Of a stretch of 64,000 nt of DNA, positions 28,253-37,753 are shown in pieces. This DNA is from an uncultured Pelagibacteraceae bacterium (GTDB lineage Bacteria; Pseudomonadota; Alphaproteobacteria; Pelagibacterales; Pelagibacteraceae): assembly GCA_902538495.1 (NCBI GenBank), contig CACBFJ010000001.1, positions 62,001-126,000 on the forward strand. Reading direction: 5' to 3'. Below the pieces are notes generated by a model that did not search any database, had not been told where the DNA came from, and saw only the letters and a list, made by a program, of their open reading frames with translations. Numbering within the stretch: the first letter of the stretch is position 1; each line of letters starts with the position of its first letter. The position numbers and the translations under genes were made by a program.

Positions 28253-29687
28253 TCCAAAACTTAAAGAGGAATGTGGAGTTTTTGGTATAAGTGATAGCAA
28301 AGATGCTGCGGCTCTAACTGCTTTAGGTTTGCATGCACTACAACATAGAGGTCAAGAAGGTTGTGGAATAGTATCATTTGATGGATCACATTATTTTTCA
28401 GAAAAAAGATTCGGTTTAGTTGGAGATAGCTTTAATAAAGAAAAGATATTAAATAGATTAAGAGGAAATTATGCAATCGGGCATAATAGATATAGCACCA
28501 CTGGTGAAAATACTTTACGAAATATACAACCTTTTTTTGCTGATACCAATGCAGGTGGTATTGGTGTTGCTCACAACGGTAATCTTACAAACTCAATTTC
28601 ATTAAGAAAAAAATTAGTCGATGAAGGCGCTATTTTTTACACAACATCAGATACTGAAACTATCGTTCAATTGATAGCAAGATCAAAAAGAAAAAAAACT
28701 ATCGATAAAATTGTAGACGCAATATTTCAAATCCAAGGAGGTTACTCTCTAGTCATGTTAACTCAGACTTCATTGGTAGGTGTGAGAGATCCCTATGGGA
28801 TAAGACCGCTTGTAATTGGCAAGCTAAATAATAGTTATGTTCTTTCGTCAGAGACTTGTGCTTTGGATATAATTGGTGCGAAATTTGTAAGAGAGGTTGA
28901 CAATGGAGAAATCGTTTTAATCGAAGATAATAAGATTCAAAGTATTAAACCTTTTCCTCCTAGAAAAATAAGACCATGTGTTTTTGAATATATATACTTT
29001 TCAAGACCTGATAGTATTTTAAATGGTAAGAGTGCTTACGAATATCGAAAAAATCTTGGTAAAGAGTTGGCCAAAGAAAGCAATTTAAAAGCAGATATAG
29101 TTGTTCCAGTTCCAGATTCTGGTAATGCCGCAGCTCTAGGTTTTGCTCAGTATCTTGGTATAAATTTTGAATTAGGACTCACAAGAAATCATTATGTTGG
29201 CAGAACTTTCATAGAGCCAATTCAAAAAATAAGAAGTTTAGGGGTAAAATTAAAATTAAATGCGAACCAATCCACTATTAAAAATAAAAAGATAATTCTC
29301 GTGGATGACTCTTTAGTTAGAGGAACTACTTCTCATAAGATAATAAAAATGCTCTATGACGCAGGTGCAAAAGAAGTTCATATGAAAATTGCTTGTCCTG
29401 AAATAAAGTTTCCAGATTTTTATGGAGTCGATACACCTACGAAGAAAGAATTACTCGCAGCAAATAAAACTACTGATGAAATTTGTAAATATATTGGCGC
29501 TAAAACCTTAACCTTTTTATCAATTGATGGACTATATAGAGCTATAGGCTTTGATAAGAGGAATGATACTTATCCTCAATTGACAGACCATTATTTTACT
29601 GGTGATTATCCAGTAAAACCAGTTGATGAACTTGGGGATAATAAGATTACGCAACTTTCATTGCTAAGTTCAGTATCAAATAATTAA
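28206..29687 (+). CDS. purF: Amidophosphoribosyltransferase
   Basis: 493 aa. N-terminal Ntn glutaminase: KEECGVFGISDSK, where the Cys after Glu-Glu would become the N-terminal nucleophile after propeptide removal, then HRGQEGCGIVSFDG and HNRYSTTGE. C-terminal phosphoribosyltransferase domain with the PRPP loop IILVDDSLVRGTTS. It commits PRPP to purine synthesis. The propeptide of about 22 residues is very Lys-rich. The ATG at 28206 lies inside cvpA (47-nt overlap), so translational coupling is likely. Confidence 0.96.
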   Translation: MKKLIKTLKKKLKNFNPKLKEECGVFGISDSKDAAALTALGLHALQHRGQEGCGIVSFDGSHYFSEKRFGLVGDSFNKEKILNRLRGNYAIGHNRYSTTGENTLRNIQPFFADTNAGGIGVAHNGNLTNSISLRKKLVDEGAIFYTTSDTETIVQLIARSKRKKTIDKIVDAIFQIQGGYSLVMLTQTSLVGVRDPYGIRPLVIGKLNNSYVLSSETCALDIIGAKFVREVDNGEIVLIEDNKIQSIKPFPPRKIRPCVFEYIYFSRPDSILNGKSAYEYRKNLGKELAKESNLKADIVVPVPDSGNAAALGFAQYLGINFELGLTRNHYVGRTFIEPIQKIRSLGVKLKLNANQSTIKNKKIILVDDSLVRGTTSHKIIKMLYDAGAKEVHMKIACPEIKFPDFYGVDTPTKKELLAANKTTDEICKYIGAKTLTFLSIDGLYRAIGFDKRNDTYPQLTDHYFTGDYPVKPVDELGDNKITQLSLLSSVSNN

Positions 29688-29690
29688 TTT

Positions 29691-30248
29691 ATGAAAAAAG
29701 TTAGTTTTACAGAAATGAAAAATGGGACAAAAGATGATTATCTTTTTTTAGATAGACATGAAAAAAATTTTGCTAGTAAAACAGCGGATAGAATATTAAA
29801 GTTTATGTCAGGTTTAACAGAGACACTAGAAGGTTACCAAATTTCAAGGTTGGAACATTCACTCCAAAGTGCAACTAGAGCATATAAGAATGGGGAGAGT
29901 GAAGAAATAGTTGTAGCTGCTTTATTACATGATATTGGAGATGAGCTTGCTCCGATGAATCACTCTGAATATGCTGCTGCAATATTAAAACCCTATGTAT
30001 CAGAGAGAACACATTGGATAGTTGAAAAACATGGGGAATTCCAAATGTTTTATTATGCTCATCATTTAGGTGGAGATAAAAATAAAAGAGATAAATATAA
30101 GGGACATAAATACTACCAAGCAACTATAGACTTTTGTGAGAAATACGATCAAAATTCATTTGACCCAAATTATAAGTCTCTTCCACTTGATTTTTTTAAA
30201 CCAATGGTTAAAAAAATTTTTTCGAGAAAACCATATTCATTAATTTAA
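29691..30248 (+). CDS. HD-domain metalloprotein, possibly an HD-type oxygenase or phosphohydrolase
   Basis: 185 aa. Possible metal ligands: His56 in RLEHSLQSA, His80-Asp81 in AALLHDIGDELAPMNH, and several later His (91, 108, 114) with Asp158. The 24-residue spacing from the first His to the HD pair recalls PhnZ-like mixed-valent diiron oxygenases and the COG4341-type predicted HD phosphohydrolases. No phosphonate gene lies beside it, so I do not assign PhnZ function. It follows purF by 3 nt and precedes gshA by 24 nt. Confidence 0.7.
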   Translation: MKKVSFTEMKNGTKDDYLFLDRHEKNFASKTADRILKFMSGLTETLEGYQISRLEHSLQSATRAYKNGESEEIVVAALLHDIGDELAPMNHSEYAAAILKPYVSERTHWIVEKHGEFQMFYYAHHLGGDKNKRDKYKGHKYYQATIDFCEKYDQNSFDPNYKSLPLDFFKPMVKKIFSRKPYSLI

Positions 30249-30272
30249 AATAAAATATTAATTGAAATTTAC

Positions 30273-31568
30273 ATGATCGATACAAAAGATAAGATAATTG
30301 AGTATTTTAAGTCAGGTTTTAAAAAGTCCAAAAATCTTAAAATTGGAATTGAACATGAAAAATTTTTATTTGATGATAAAAGTAATAAAAGATTAGATTA
30401 TCTAAAAATAAAAGAAATGTTTTCAGCTCTTATTGAATTTGGCTGGAACCCAATTTTTGAACAAGATAACATCATAGGTCTTAATAAAGGCAGAAAAAAT
30501 ATCACTTTAGAACCTGGTAATCAAATAGAGCTATCTGGTGACAAGCTAAATAACATTCATGAGGGTTGTGCAGAGTCTCAGGATTATTTATTTGAATTAA
30601 GACAAGTTACAAAAAAACTTGGAATTAATATTGTCAGTACTGGGTTTGATCCAATCTCGAAACTAAATGAAATACCTAATAATCCAAAGCAAAGATATAA
30701 ATTGATGACCAAGGATATGCCTTTGGGAGGTAACTTAAGTTTGGATATGATGTATAGAACTTGCGGGACTCAGATAAATTTAGACTACAATTCAGAAGAA
30801 GATTTTATTAAAAAATTTAAAATTGTTAATTCAATAGTCCCAATCTCAATAGCATTATTTGCTAATTCTTCTATAGTCGAAAAAAAACAAACAAGATACT
30901 TATCTTATCGATCTAAAGTTTGGCAAAATACCTCGAGGGGAGGATTGCCGAAAATATTTTTTGATGATTTAGATTTTGAAAAATATGCTGATTTCATAAT
31001 CAACTTTCCAATTTTATTTATTCAGGATGGATTAAGATATATTTCTGGCAAAAATTATAAATTTAGTCATTTTATGGACGGAGAAATAAATGAAATTAAT
31101 AACAGACTTCCCTCTCAAAAGGATTTGTCTAATCATTTAAGCACGATATTTACAGAAAATAGATTAAAAAAATATATAGAAGTAAGATCTATGGATACTT
31201 GCGGATGGGATTGCTTGTGTTCAGGTCCAGCCTTTTTTGTTGGCATACTTTACGGAAATCTGAACGAAGTTTATGAATTAGTTTCTAAATGGGATAAAGA
31301 TAAAATCATTAATGCTTATTTAGAAGCACCTCATAAAGGTTTCAATACTCAATTAATGGGTAAAGATCTTTTTTATTGGTCATCAACTTTATTAGACTTA
31401 TCAAAAAAAGGACTTGAAAAAAGGGACATTCTTAACAAAAGTGGTAGGAATGAAATTATATTCTTAAACCATTTAAAAAAAATCATCAATAATAGAACAA
31501 CAAATGCTGATCATATGATAAGTAAATTTTCTAAAAATGAAGATTTGAATGAATTATATGACAAATAG
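30273..31568 (+). CDS. gshA: Glutamate-cysteine ligase
   Basis: 431 aa of the GCS2 type found in alphaproteobacteria and plants. LKIGIEHEKFLFD, ITLEPGNQIELSG, MMYRTCGTQINLDY, and the C-terminal YIEVRSMDTCGWD match this family. It makes gamma-glutamylcysteine, the first step of glutathione synthesis. It overlaps gshB by 11 nt, so the two steps are expressed together. Confidence 0.93.
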   Translation: MIDTKDKIIEYFKSGFKKSKNLKIGIEHEKFLFDDKSNKRLDYLKIKEMFSALIEFGWNPIFEQDNIIGLNKGRKNITLEPGNQIELSGDKLNNIHEGCAESQDYLFELRQVTKKLGINIVSTGFDPISKLNEIPNNPKQRYKLMTKDMPLGGNLSLDMMYRTCGTQINLDYNSEEDFIKKFKIVNSIVPISIALFANSSIVEKKQTRYLSYRSKVWQNTSRGGLPKIFFDDLDFEKYADFIINFPILFIQDGLRYISGKNYKFSHFMDGEINEINNRLPSQKDLSNHLSTIFTENRLKKYIEVRSMDTCGWDCLCSGPAFFVGILYGNLNEVYELVSKWDKDKIINAYLEAPHKGFNTQLMGKDLFYWSSTLLDLSKKGLEKRDILNKSGRNEIIFLNHLKKIINNRTTNADHMISKFSKNEDLNELYDK

Positions 31569-32484
31569 AATAGTTGCTATTCAAGGAAACCATCCAAAAA
31601 ATCTCAACCCTCTAACAGATACAACTATATTTTTAGCAAATGAGATACAAAAAAAAAATTATAAAATTTTCTATTATGAGCCAAAAAATTTATCAATAAT
31701 AAACTCAAAAGTTTTGGCAAATGGTTTTTTTATTAAATTTGAATATAAAAAAAAAAGTTTTTTTAAAATCTTAAAAAGCAAAAAATTAGATCTTTCTAAG
31801 TGTAAATTTTTATTAATTAGGCAAGATCCTCCTTTTAACCTAGAATATATTTCATCAACTTTTATTTTAGATACAATTAAGAATAATGTTAAAATTATTA
31901 ATGATCCAACTTCAATTAGAAATATTTCTGAAAAACTTTATTCTACTAATTTTCAAAAGTTTATGCCAAAAACAATATTTACTCAGGATATTCATGAAAT
32001 TAAAAGTTTTTTCAATAAAAATAAGGAAATTGTTGTAAAACCAATCCACAGTTTTAGTGGCAACGATATTCATCTTATCAAAATTTTTAGACCAAAATTT
32101 ATAAGTAAATTTATAAAAAAACATAGATATGTCATGTGCCAAAAATTTTTACCTAAAATTAAAAATGGTGATAAAAGAGTATTTATTATTAATGGCAAGG
32201 TATGTGGAGCTATATCTAGAGTTCCTAAAAAAGGCTCTTTTTTGAGTAATATGAGTAAAGGTGCTAAGCCAGTGAATACAAATTTAACAAGAAATGAAAA
32301 GAAAATATCAAATATTGTTGGAAAAGATTTAAAAAAAAAGAATATTTTTTTTGCTGGTATCGACTTTATTGATCAAAAACTTAATGGAGATATCAATGTT
32401 ACCTCTCCTACTGGGTTAAAAACATATTACGATCTTTCAAAAATTAATCTTGCTAAAACTTTTTGGAAAGAGCTTAAAGCGTGA
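31558..32484 (+). CDS. gshB: Glutathione synthetase
   Basis: 308 aa ATP-grasp enzyme. The N-terminal IVAIQGNHPKNLNPLTDTTIFLA, LLIRQDPPFNLEYISSTFILD, VKPIHSFSGNDIHLI, and the C-terminal GIDFIDQKLNGDINVTSPTG match GshB; the last is the metal-binding region. It adds glycine to gamma-glutamylcysteine, using glycine that gcv would otherwise degrade. The ATG at 31558 gives an 11-nt overlap with gshA; an ATG three codons earlier (31549) is possible. Confidence 0.93.
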   Translation: MTNRIVAIQGNHPKNLNPLTDTTIFLANEIQKKNYKIFYYEPKNLSIINSKVLANGFFIKFEYKKKSFFKILKSKKLDLSKCKFLLIRQDPPFNLEYISSTFILDTIKNNVKIINDPTSIRNISEKLYSTNFQKFMPKTIFTQDIHEIKSFFNKNKEIVVKPIHSFSGNDIHLIKIFRPKFISKFIKKHRYVMCQKFLPKIKNGDKRVFIINGKVCGAISRVPKKGSFLSNMSKGAKPVNTNLTRNEKKISNIVGKDLKKKNIFFAGIDFIDQKLNGDINVTSPTGLKTYYDLSKINLAKTFWKELKA

Positions 32485-33341
32485 AAAGTTTAACTGATCA
32501 GCAAAAAGGCTCCTTGCTTGCTTTTGTAGCTGTAATGTTTATTACACCAGACTCATTATTTATAAGACTTTCAAATCTTGATACTTGGGGCCTAGTTTTT
32601 TATCGAGGTATCATACCTTTTTTTACCGTTTTTTTTGGTATGTTGTTAATTTACAAATTAAATTTTTTTAAGATTCTTTTTAATTCTGGTTTTCACGGGA
32701 TAATTTATATCGTAACTTTTAGTATAACAAATATTACTTTCGTTGTTTCAATTCAAAATACGAATGTTGCAAACACTCTTGTTATGATCGCTACTGCACC
32801 AATGTTATCTGCAATTCTTGGTGCTATTTTTTTAAAAGAGCCACCTGATCGCAAAACATTGATTTCAATAATAATAACTTTTATTGCAATAGTTTATATT
32901 TTTTTCGACTCTCTAAAGATTGGAAATTTTTATGGAGATATTTTAGGTTTTGTAACTGCTCTTGGTTTGGCTGTAGGTGCCATAACTATTAGATCAGCTA
33001 AAACCAAAAACTTAGTACCTGCTGCTGTAGTAGGTAAATTATTTGTTGCTTCTTTTGCCTTGTTTTTTGTTGAGAGTTTTACACTTATAGATAAAGATTT
33101 ATTTATTGTTCCCCTAATGTGTATTTTGTGTGTTGCAATACCATTTGTACTAGTGACTATAGCTCCAAGATTTATACCTGCAGCTGAAGTTAATCTTTTT
33201 TTTTTATTGGAGACTATTATTGGCCCTGTTTGGGTCTGGGTTATTATTAATGAGCAACCTAGCATAGAAACACTCCAGGGTGGAGCAATTATAATTACTA
33301 CCATTGCAATACATTCATTTTTAAAATTAAGAAAAAATTAA
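32481..33341 (+). CDS. EamA-type drug/metabolite transporter family permease
   Basis: 286 aa with about ten hydrophobic helices and two EamA repeats; typical segments are LAFVAVMFITPDSLFIRLS, VLVTIAPRFIPAAEVNLFFLLETIIGPVWVW and a hydrophobic C-terminus. The family exports or imports small metabolites across the inner membrane. The start is GTG at 32481, overlapping the gshB stop by 4 nt, so it is probably in the gshAB operon. Export of a thiol or amino acid would fit the context but is inference. Confidence 0.85.
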   Translation: MKSLTDQQKGSLLAFVAVMFITPDSLFIRLSNLDTWGLVFYRGIIPFFTVFFGMLLIYKLNFFKILFNSGFHGIIYIVTFSITNITFVVSIQNTNVANTLVMIATAPMLSAILGAIFLKEPPDRKTLISIIITFIAIVYIFFDSLKIGNFYGDILGFVTALGLAVGAITIRSAKTKNLVPAAVVGKLFVASFALFFVESFTLIDKDLFIVPLMCILCVAIPFVLVTIAPRFIPAAEVNLFFLLETIIGPVWVWVIINEQPSIETLQGGAIIITTIAIHSFLKLRKN

Positions 33342-33343
33342 AC

Positions 33344-33372
33344 TTGTCACAATTAAGACTTGATTTAATAAT
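33344..33372 (+). promoter_or_regulatory. Possible promoter of the MFS transporter gene
   Basis: TTGTCA at 33344-33349 and AATAAT at 33367-33372, with a 17-nt spacer, 25 nt before the ATG at 33398. The -10 is imperfect and the call is weak. Confidence 0.3.
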
Positions 33373-33397
33373 ACATCGCGAATAGTTACAGCTTCTT

Positions 33398-34753
33398 ATG
33401 AACAAAGTTTTAAAAAATTCTTGGGCACTATTTTTAGGTATGGGATGTATTATGATGGCCTACGGTTTTCAGGGATCTCTCTTAGGAGTAAGAGCAGTGC
33501 AAGAGGAATTTAGTTTGACCTCAACTGGTTTCATGATGTCGGGGTATTTTGTTGGATATTTTATAGGTGCAGCAACTATTCCCAATATTATATCAAGAGT
33601 TGGGCATATAAGAGTTTTTGCAGCATTTGCATCATTGTCATCTTTGGTCATTTTAATGCACTCGATAATTGTCAGTCCTTTGGTGTGGTTTTTTTTAAGA
33701 GTTCTTACTGGGATAAGTATGGTTTGTATTTATACTGTTGCTGAAAGCTGGCTTAACGATAGATCAAGTAATAAAAATAGAGGAAGTGTTTTGTCAATCT
33801 ACATGGTCATATTGTATGGGACAATGGGAGTCGGGATGTTTTTACTAAACTTTAGTAGTCCTCTAAATTTTGAACCCTTTATTCTAGTTTCTGTAATTAC
33901 ATCAATTGCATTAATTCCTATTTTGCTGACTAAAAAAAAACCACCAACATTTAAAAGAATTAAAGTTATGACACTCAAAGATCTGTATGAATCATCCCCT
34001 TTTGGAATGGTGAGCTCCTTTTTTTATGGAACAATACAGGCTGCACTTTTTACCCTATTAGCTGTGTATGCAACCTCTATGAATTTTACGATATTAGAAA
34101 TTTCAATTGTAACTTTTCTGTTAGCTATATCTGGAGCTGTTTCTCAATTTCCAGTAGGAAAAATATCAGATATGTATGATCGAAGAAAAGTAATAGTTTT
34201 CGCTAGTTTCGGTGCGGCAGCTTTTGCAATTATAACAATTTTAGTTACTAGACAGATGTATTTGCCAGGTGGACTAGCAACAAGTAAAACTTGGTTCTAT
34301 ATTTTTTTGGTTCTTTTTTCATTTTGTAGTTTGCCGATGTTTTCTTTAATCTTAGCACACACTAATGATTTCATTCCAAAAGAAAAATTTGTAGCTGCTG
34401 GTGCGGGTCTCCAGTTTGTATTTGGTTTAGGTGCGATGAGTGGTCCATTTTTATGTTCAATATTCATGGATTTGGTTGGTCCAAATGGATTTTTTGTTTT
34501 TTTATTTTTTTTTCACTCTGTAATTGGTCTTTTTGGTATGTACAGAATGAAAGTAAGAAAAACTGTTGAAAATCCCGATTCTCAGTTTGTAGCGATGCCC
34601 CAAACAATTACTCCAGCTGGTATTGAGCTAAATCCATCAACAGAACACATTGAAGAGCCTTATTCTGATAAGGTTAAGGAAATACTTGAGAGAAAAGGTG
34701 TAAAATATAAAAAAGAGGATGAGCAGGCCAAAACAGACAATCAGATCAATTAA
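33398..34753 (+). CDS. MFS transporter
   Basis: 451 aa with 12 predicted membrane helices. YGFQGSLLGVRAVQEEFSL and GYFVGYFIGAATIPNII open the first half, and PVGKISDMYDRRKVIVF between helices 8 and 9 is the MFS loop signature. The layout resembles the YcaD-like branch. The C-terminal 65 residues are hydrophilic and cytoplasmic, ending in a Lys/Glu-rich tail. The substrate is unknown. It stands alone with its own upstream gap. Confidence 0.85.
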   Translation: MNKVLKNSWALFLGMGCIMMAYGFQGSLLGVRAVQEEFSLTSTGFMMSGYFVGYFIGAATIPNIISRVGHIRVFAAFASLSSLVILMHSIIVSPLVWFFLRVLTGISMVCIYTVAESWLNDRSSNKNRGSVLSIYMVILYGTMGVGMFLLNFSSPLNFEPFILVSVITSIALIPILLTKKKPPTFKRIKVMTLKDLYESSPFGMVSSFFYGTIQAALFTLLAVYATSMNFTILEISIVTFLLAISGAVSQFPVGKISDMYDRRKVIVFASFGAAAFAIITILVTRQMYLPGGLATSKTWFYIFLVLFSFCSLPMFSLILAHTNDFIPKEKFVAAGAGLQFVFGLGAMSGPFLCSIFMDLVGPNGFFVFLFFFHSVIGLFGMYRMKVRKTVENPDSQFVAMPQTITPAGIELNPSTEHIEEPYSDKVKEILERKGVKYKKEDEQAKTDNQIN

Positions 34754-34857
34754 TTATCCCTTTCAGGTTGTAGCTTTAAAAGCCTAATTTAAATAATATT
34801 TTTAAAAATTTTCTATTGAATAATAATTATTTCTCTAGTGAAATAATGTTTTTATAA

Positions 34858-35592
34858 ATGAAAACAAAAAAAAAAATACGAACTAGAACAATTAAAGAAA
34901 AGCATGGGTTATCAAAGATTGCTTCCTTTACTACAAAATCTATTACCTCTGCAATATCAAATTATAAAAAAAATAAAGAACAAAACAAAATTAGGGCAAT
35001 AAAATTACAAAAACTTGAGGAAAGAAATTCATTTTTAAAAGAAAAAAAAGATTTAAAAGTCTGGGAAGATAAATTACTTAAAGAAAATAATAAACTAAAA
35101 GCAATTGAAGATGAAATTAAATTAAAAGAAAAAGAGATAAAATTAAAAGATGAAAAACAAAAAATCGAGAGTGAAAGATTAGTAAGAAAAGATGAAGAAT
35201 TAGTTCTGGTAGCAAAAGAATTAAGAGAGAAAGAAAAACAATTAAAAATTCGAGAAGAAGAGCAAAATAGAAAAGATATTGACTTAAAGGTAAGAGAAGA
35301 CGAATTACATCAAAGAGATCTTAAAGAACAAAGACGTAAAAATAGAGAATTAAAAAGATTAAAAGAAGAGGAAGAAAAAGAGAAAGAAATTGAATATATT
35401 AAAATTAGAGAGTGGGAAGATAAATTCGACAGAGAACAAAAACTTAGGGAACAAGAGGAAATGAGAAGAGAGCAAAGATTAATACAAAAAGAGATGGAAA
35501 GACGTGCTAAATTCGACAATGTAGATAATAATTCGGATAGTTCTTTAAGCCAATTAGAAAAATTTAGTATCGACAAATCGAAAAAAAACTAA
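34858..35592 (+). CDS. Highly charged coiled-coil protein, unknown function
   Basis: 244 aa with no recognised catalytic domain. Residues 1-45 are basic (KTKKKIRTRTIKEKHGLSK). From about residue 50 to 215 the chain is a nearly unbroken run of Lys, Glu and Arg with regularly placed Leu/Ile, as expected of a coiled coil or single alpha helix. The C-terminal 25 residues are Ser/Asp/Asn-rich. No signal peptide or membrane helix is visible. It is preceded by a 104-nt gap and converges on the amidinotransferase gene. It could be a structural or scaffold protein; I do not recognise it. Confidence 0.6.
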   Translation: MKTKKKIRTRTIKEKHGLSKIASFTTKSITSAISNYKKNKEQNKIRAIKLQKLEERNSFLKEKKDLKVWEDKLLKENNKLKAIEDEIKLKEKEIKLKDEKQKIESERLVRKDEELVLVAKELREKEKQLKIREEEQNRKDIDLKVREDELHQRDLKEQRRKNRELKRLKEEEEKEKEIEYIKIREWEDKFDREQKLREQEEMRREQRLIQKEMERRAKFDNVDNNSDSSLSQLEKFSIDKSKKN

Positions 35593-35614
35593 GAAAAGAT
35601 CAATCGCTTTATTT

Positions 35615-36730
35615 TTATTGTTTTGGAAAATAATCTTTTAAATCTCCGTCTCTAAATACATCTGCTGTACTACAATGAAGTCCTCCTCCAAACGCGTACG
35701 CATCTCTTAAATCAATCGGAATAACTTCCATCCCTAATTTATCAAGTTGTTCTGCTTGATATTTTTCACTTTTTTCTACACAGACTGTTTTTGGATCTAA
35801 AACTAGTACATTCATAGAGAGCCAAACTGAAGAGTAACAAAGAGGTGGTGGTTCATTGTGTGCAGGTTGAGCAGCATCAATTATTTCCCATCCATTTTTC
35901 TCAAAAAGTTTTCTTTGATCCTTTGGTAATCTTCTTTGAGGGTTATTGATTATTAATCCTTCTTTAATCGGGGTAAAAGTAGCATCTATATGTATTGGAT
36001 ATGGATCCCCTGGAAAGTTTACTGCATGGACTCTATGGTCTTTATAATGTCTCTTTAACCAATCTATGCCTTTTAAATTTGTGGTAAATCCATGTTGAAC
36101 TATTAAATCTTTTCCGAATCTTAAAACATCTGCAGCATCAAATAAAGGTTCCTCCTCAGTAGTTACAAAAAACTTTTCTTCAGTCCATTGAAGTCTTTTT
36201 TGTATGCCAATTTTCTCTGACAAATAATCTTTTCTATAATCAGCATCAGTCAATCTTGGCTTTGGGGCAGACTCATGTCTCATATTTGAATCTTCTTCAT
36301 AATATCTTTTTAAAAGAGGTCGATAACATAAATACTCAAACCATCTACATCTATAGCTCATTGTTGCTTCTAAGATTTCATTTCCTACTGTAAGTAGGAC
36401 ATCTCTTGGAGGCATACAACCAAACATTGTTTCTGTTTCCCAATCCGGTGTAGAAATTTTTTGATTAAAATTAATTGGTTCTGGTCTATCTACTTTGATA
36501 CCCCTTTTTTCTAAAATATTTGAAAAATTATTTAATAGTTCGTTTGCTTTATCCACAGTATCTTGCATTCTTGGACCAAATTTTCCTTTCATGTCCGAGT
36601 CCTCTGGGACTTTTGCGTCTAAAGCGGGTTCGGGTGCAGGTATACAAGTGCCATCTGCCCTACCCACTATTACATGTTTTAGTGGATCCCATTCATTCCA
36701 GCTATTTACTATTGTGTTTTTTTTAACCAT
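35615..36730 (-). CDS. Glycine amidinotransferase (AGAT)-like enzyme
   Basis: 371 aa. It closely follows arginine:glycine amidinotransferase. The catalytic triad is visible as Asp198 in LFDAADVLRFGKD, His247 in PYPIHIDATF and the nucleophile Cys353 in FGGGLHCSTADVFRDGDL. SSVWLSMNVLVLD also matches. The family moves an amidino group from arginine to an amine such as glycine (giving guanidinoacetate) or other acceptors. The acceptor here cannot be fixed from sequence. It lies 45 nt downstream of a DMT transporter gene on the same strand. Confidence 0.85.
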   Translation of the reverse strand: MVKKNTIVNSWNEWDPLKHVIVGRADGTCIPAPEPALDAKVPEDSDMKGKFGPRMQDTVDKANELLNNFSNILEKRGIKVDRPEPINFNQKISTPDWETETMFGCMPPRDVLLTVGNEILEATMSYRCRWFEYLCYRPLLKRYYEEDSNMRHESAPKPRLTDADYRKDYLSEKIGIQKRLQWTEEKFFVTTEEEPLFDAADVLRFGKDLIVQHGFTTNLKGIDWLKRHYKDHRVHAVNFPGDPYPIHIDATFTPIKEGLIINNPQRRLPKDQRKLFEKNGWEIIDAAQPAHNEPPPLCYSSVWLSMNVLVLDPKTVCVEKSEKYQAEQLDKLGMEVIPIDLRDAYAFGGGLHCSTADVFRDGDLKDYFPKQ

Positions 36731-36775
36731 TTCATCTGATAACTAGTGATATAATTTTTTTTTTTCAATGAAATT

Positions 36776-37681
36776 TTAATTTAATGCAATGTGTCTCTTA
36801 TTCCATCTCATTATTAAACTATAATAAAAAAGTGAGATAAAAAGAAAAAATCCACCAACTATTGTGTTTGTTGTTGGAATTTCATTTATGCCAAATAATG
36901 GTAGCCAAACCCAAAAAATTCCACCTATTACTTCAGTCAATGATAGTAAAGTTAATTCTGCTGCAGGAATTGCTTTTGATCCAATTGCATATAAAATCAT
37001 TCCCATACACACCAAAGTTCCATGTAGCGAGAACAATGAGGAGTTATAACTTGTCGAAAAAAATGGTTGGTTTTTAAATAATATTACCGAAGCAGCTAAA
37101 ACAAAACAAAACAAACCAGCAATGGCTACTGTTGTAAACTTAGGAGTTTCTTTTCTCCATCTCAAAGTCACAGAAAATATTGAAAAACCAATAGAAGAGG
37201 TAATACCGAAAATAAATCCTACAATCGAATTTTTTTCATTATTTCCAATAGCCATAATTACAATTCCTATTGTCGCAATAAATATTGAAATCCATACATT
37301 TAGGCTAATTTTTTCCTTTAAAAAAAGAAATGCAAGTAAAGCAGTAAAAAAAGGCATTGCAGCTAAACATAATAAAGTGATTGCTGCACTAGTATTCGTT
37401 ATTGAGTATATAAATGAAATCATAGCCACACCTAACCCACAACCACCAATTATTCCTGATTTACCTACTTTTTTGTAATTTTTATAAAAATTTAGACCTT
37501 CCTCAAAATATAAATAAAGATTTAAAAGAATGAAAATCGTTAAACCCCTTCCAAAGATATACTGCCACGGCACTAGATTAGGATCATCCATATATCTTAC
37601 TACCAGAGGACCAAACGACCAGATAAGACCTGCAAATAATACAATTGGAACTGCTATTTTTTCATTTTTAAGTTCTAACAT
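36776..37681 (-). CDS. EamA-type drug/metabolite transporter family permease
   Basis: 301 aa with ten hydrophobic segments and two EamA repeats: IVLFAGLIWSFGPLVVRYMD at the N-terminus, GVAMISFIYSITNTSAAITLLCLAAMPFFTALLAF in the first repeat, and SKAIPAAELTLLSLTEVIGGIFWVWLP in the second. It is the second of three EamA proteins in the window. It precedes the AGAT-like gene on the same strand, so a role in moving the substrate or product of that enzyme is possible but unproven. Confidence 0.85.
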   Translation of the reverse strand: MLELKNEKIAVPIVLFAGLIWSFGPLVVRYMDDPNLVPWQYIFGRGLTIFILLNLYLYFEEGLNFYKNYKKVGKSGIIGGCGLGVAMISFIYSITNTSAAITLLCLAAMPFFTALLAFLFLKEKISLNVWISIFIATIGIVIMAIGNNEKNSIVGFIFGITSSIGFSIFSVTLRWRKETPKFTTVAIAGLFCFVLAASVILFKNQPFFSTSYNSSLFSLHGTLVCMGMILYAIGSKAIPAAELTLLSLTEVIGGIFWVWLPLFGINEIPTTNTIVGGFFLFISLFYYSLIMRWNKRHIALN

Positions 37682-37753
37682 TTATACGTATTTAATTCTA
37701 TTTAGTTTCAACTACAACAAAAATAAATATTGTGGAAAAAAAATTTTCATTTT

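Noticed and set aside
34754..34857. Short palindrome GCTTTAAAAGC after the MFS gene as a terminator
   Set aside because: The stem is only 4-5 bp with a tiny loop and mostly A/T pairs; similar matches occur often by chance in this DNA.
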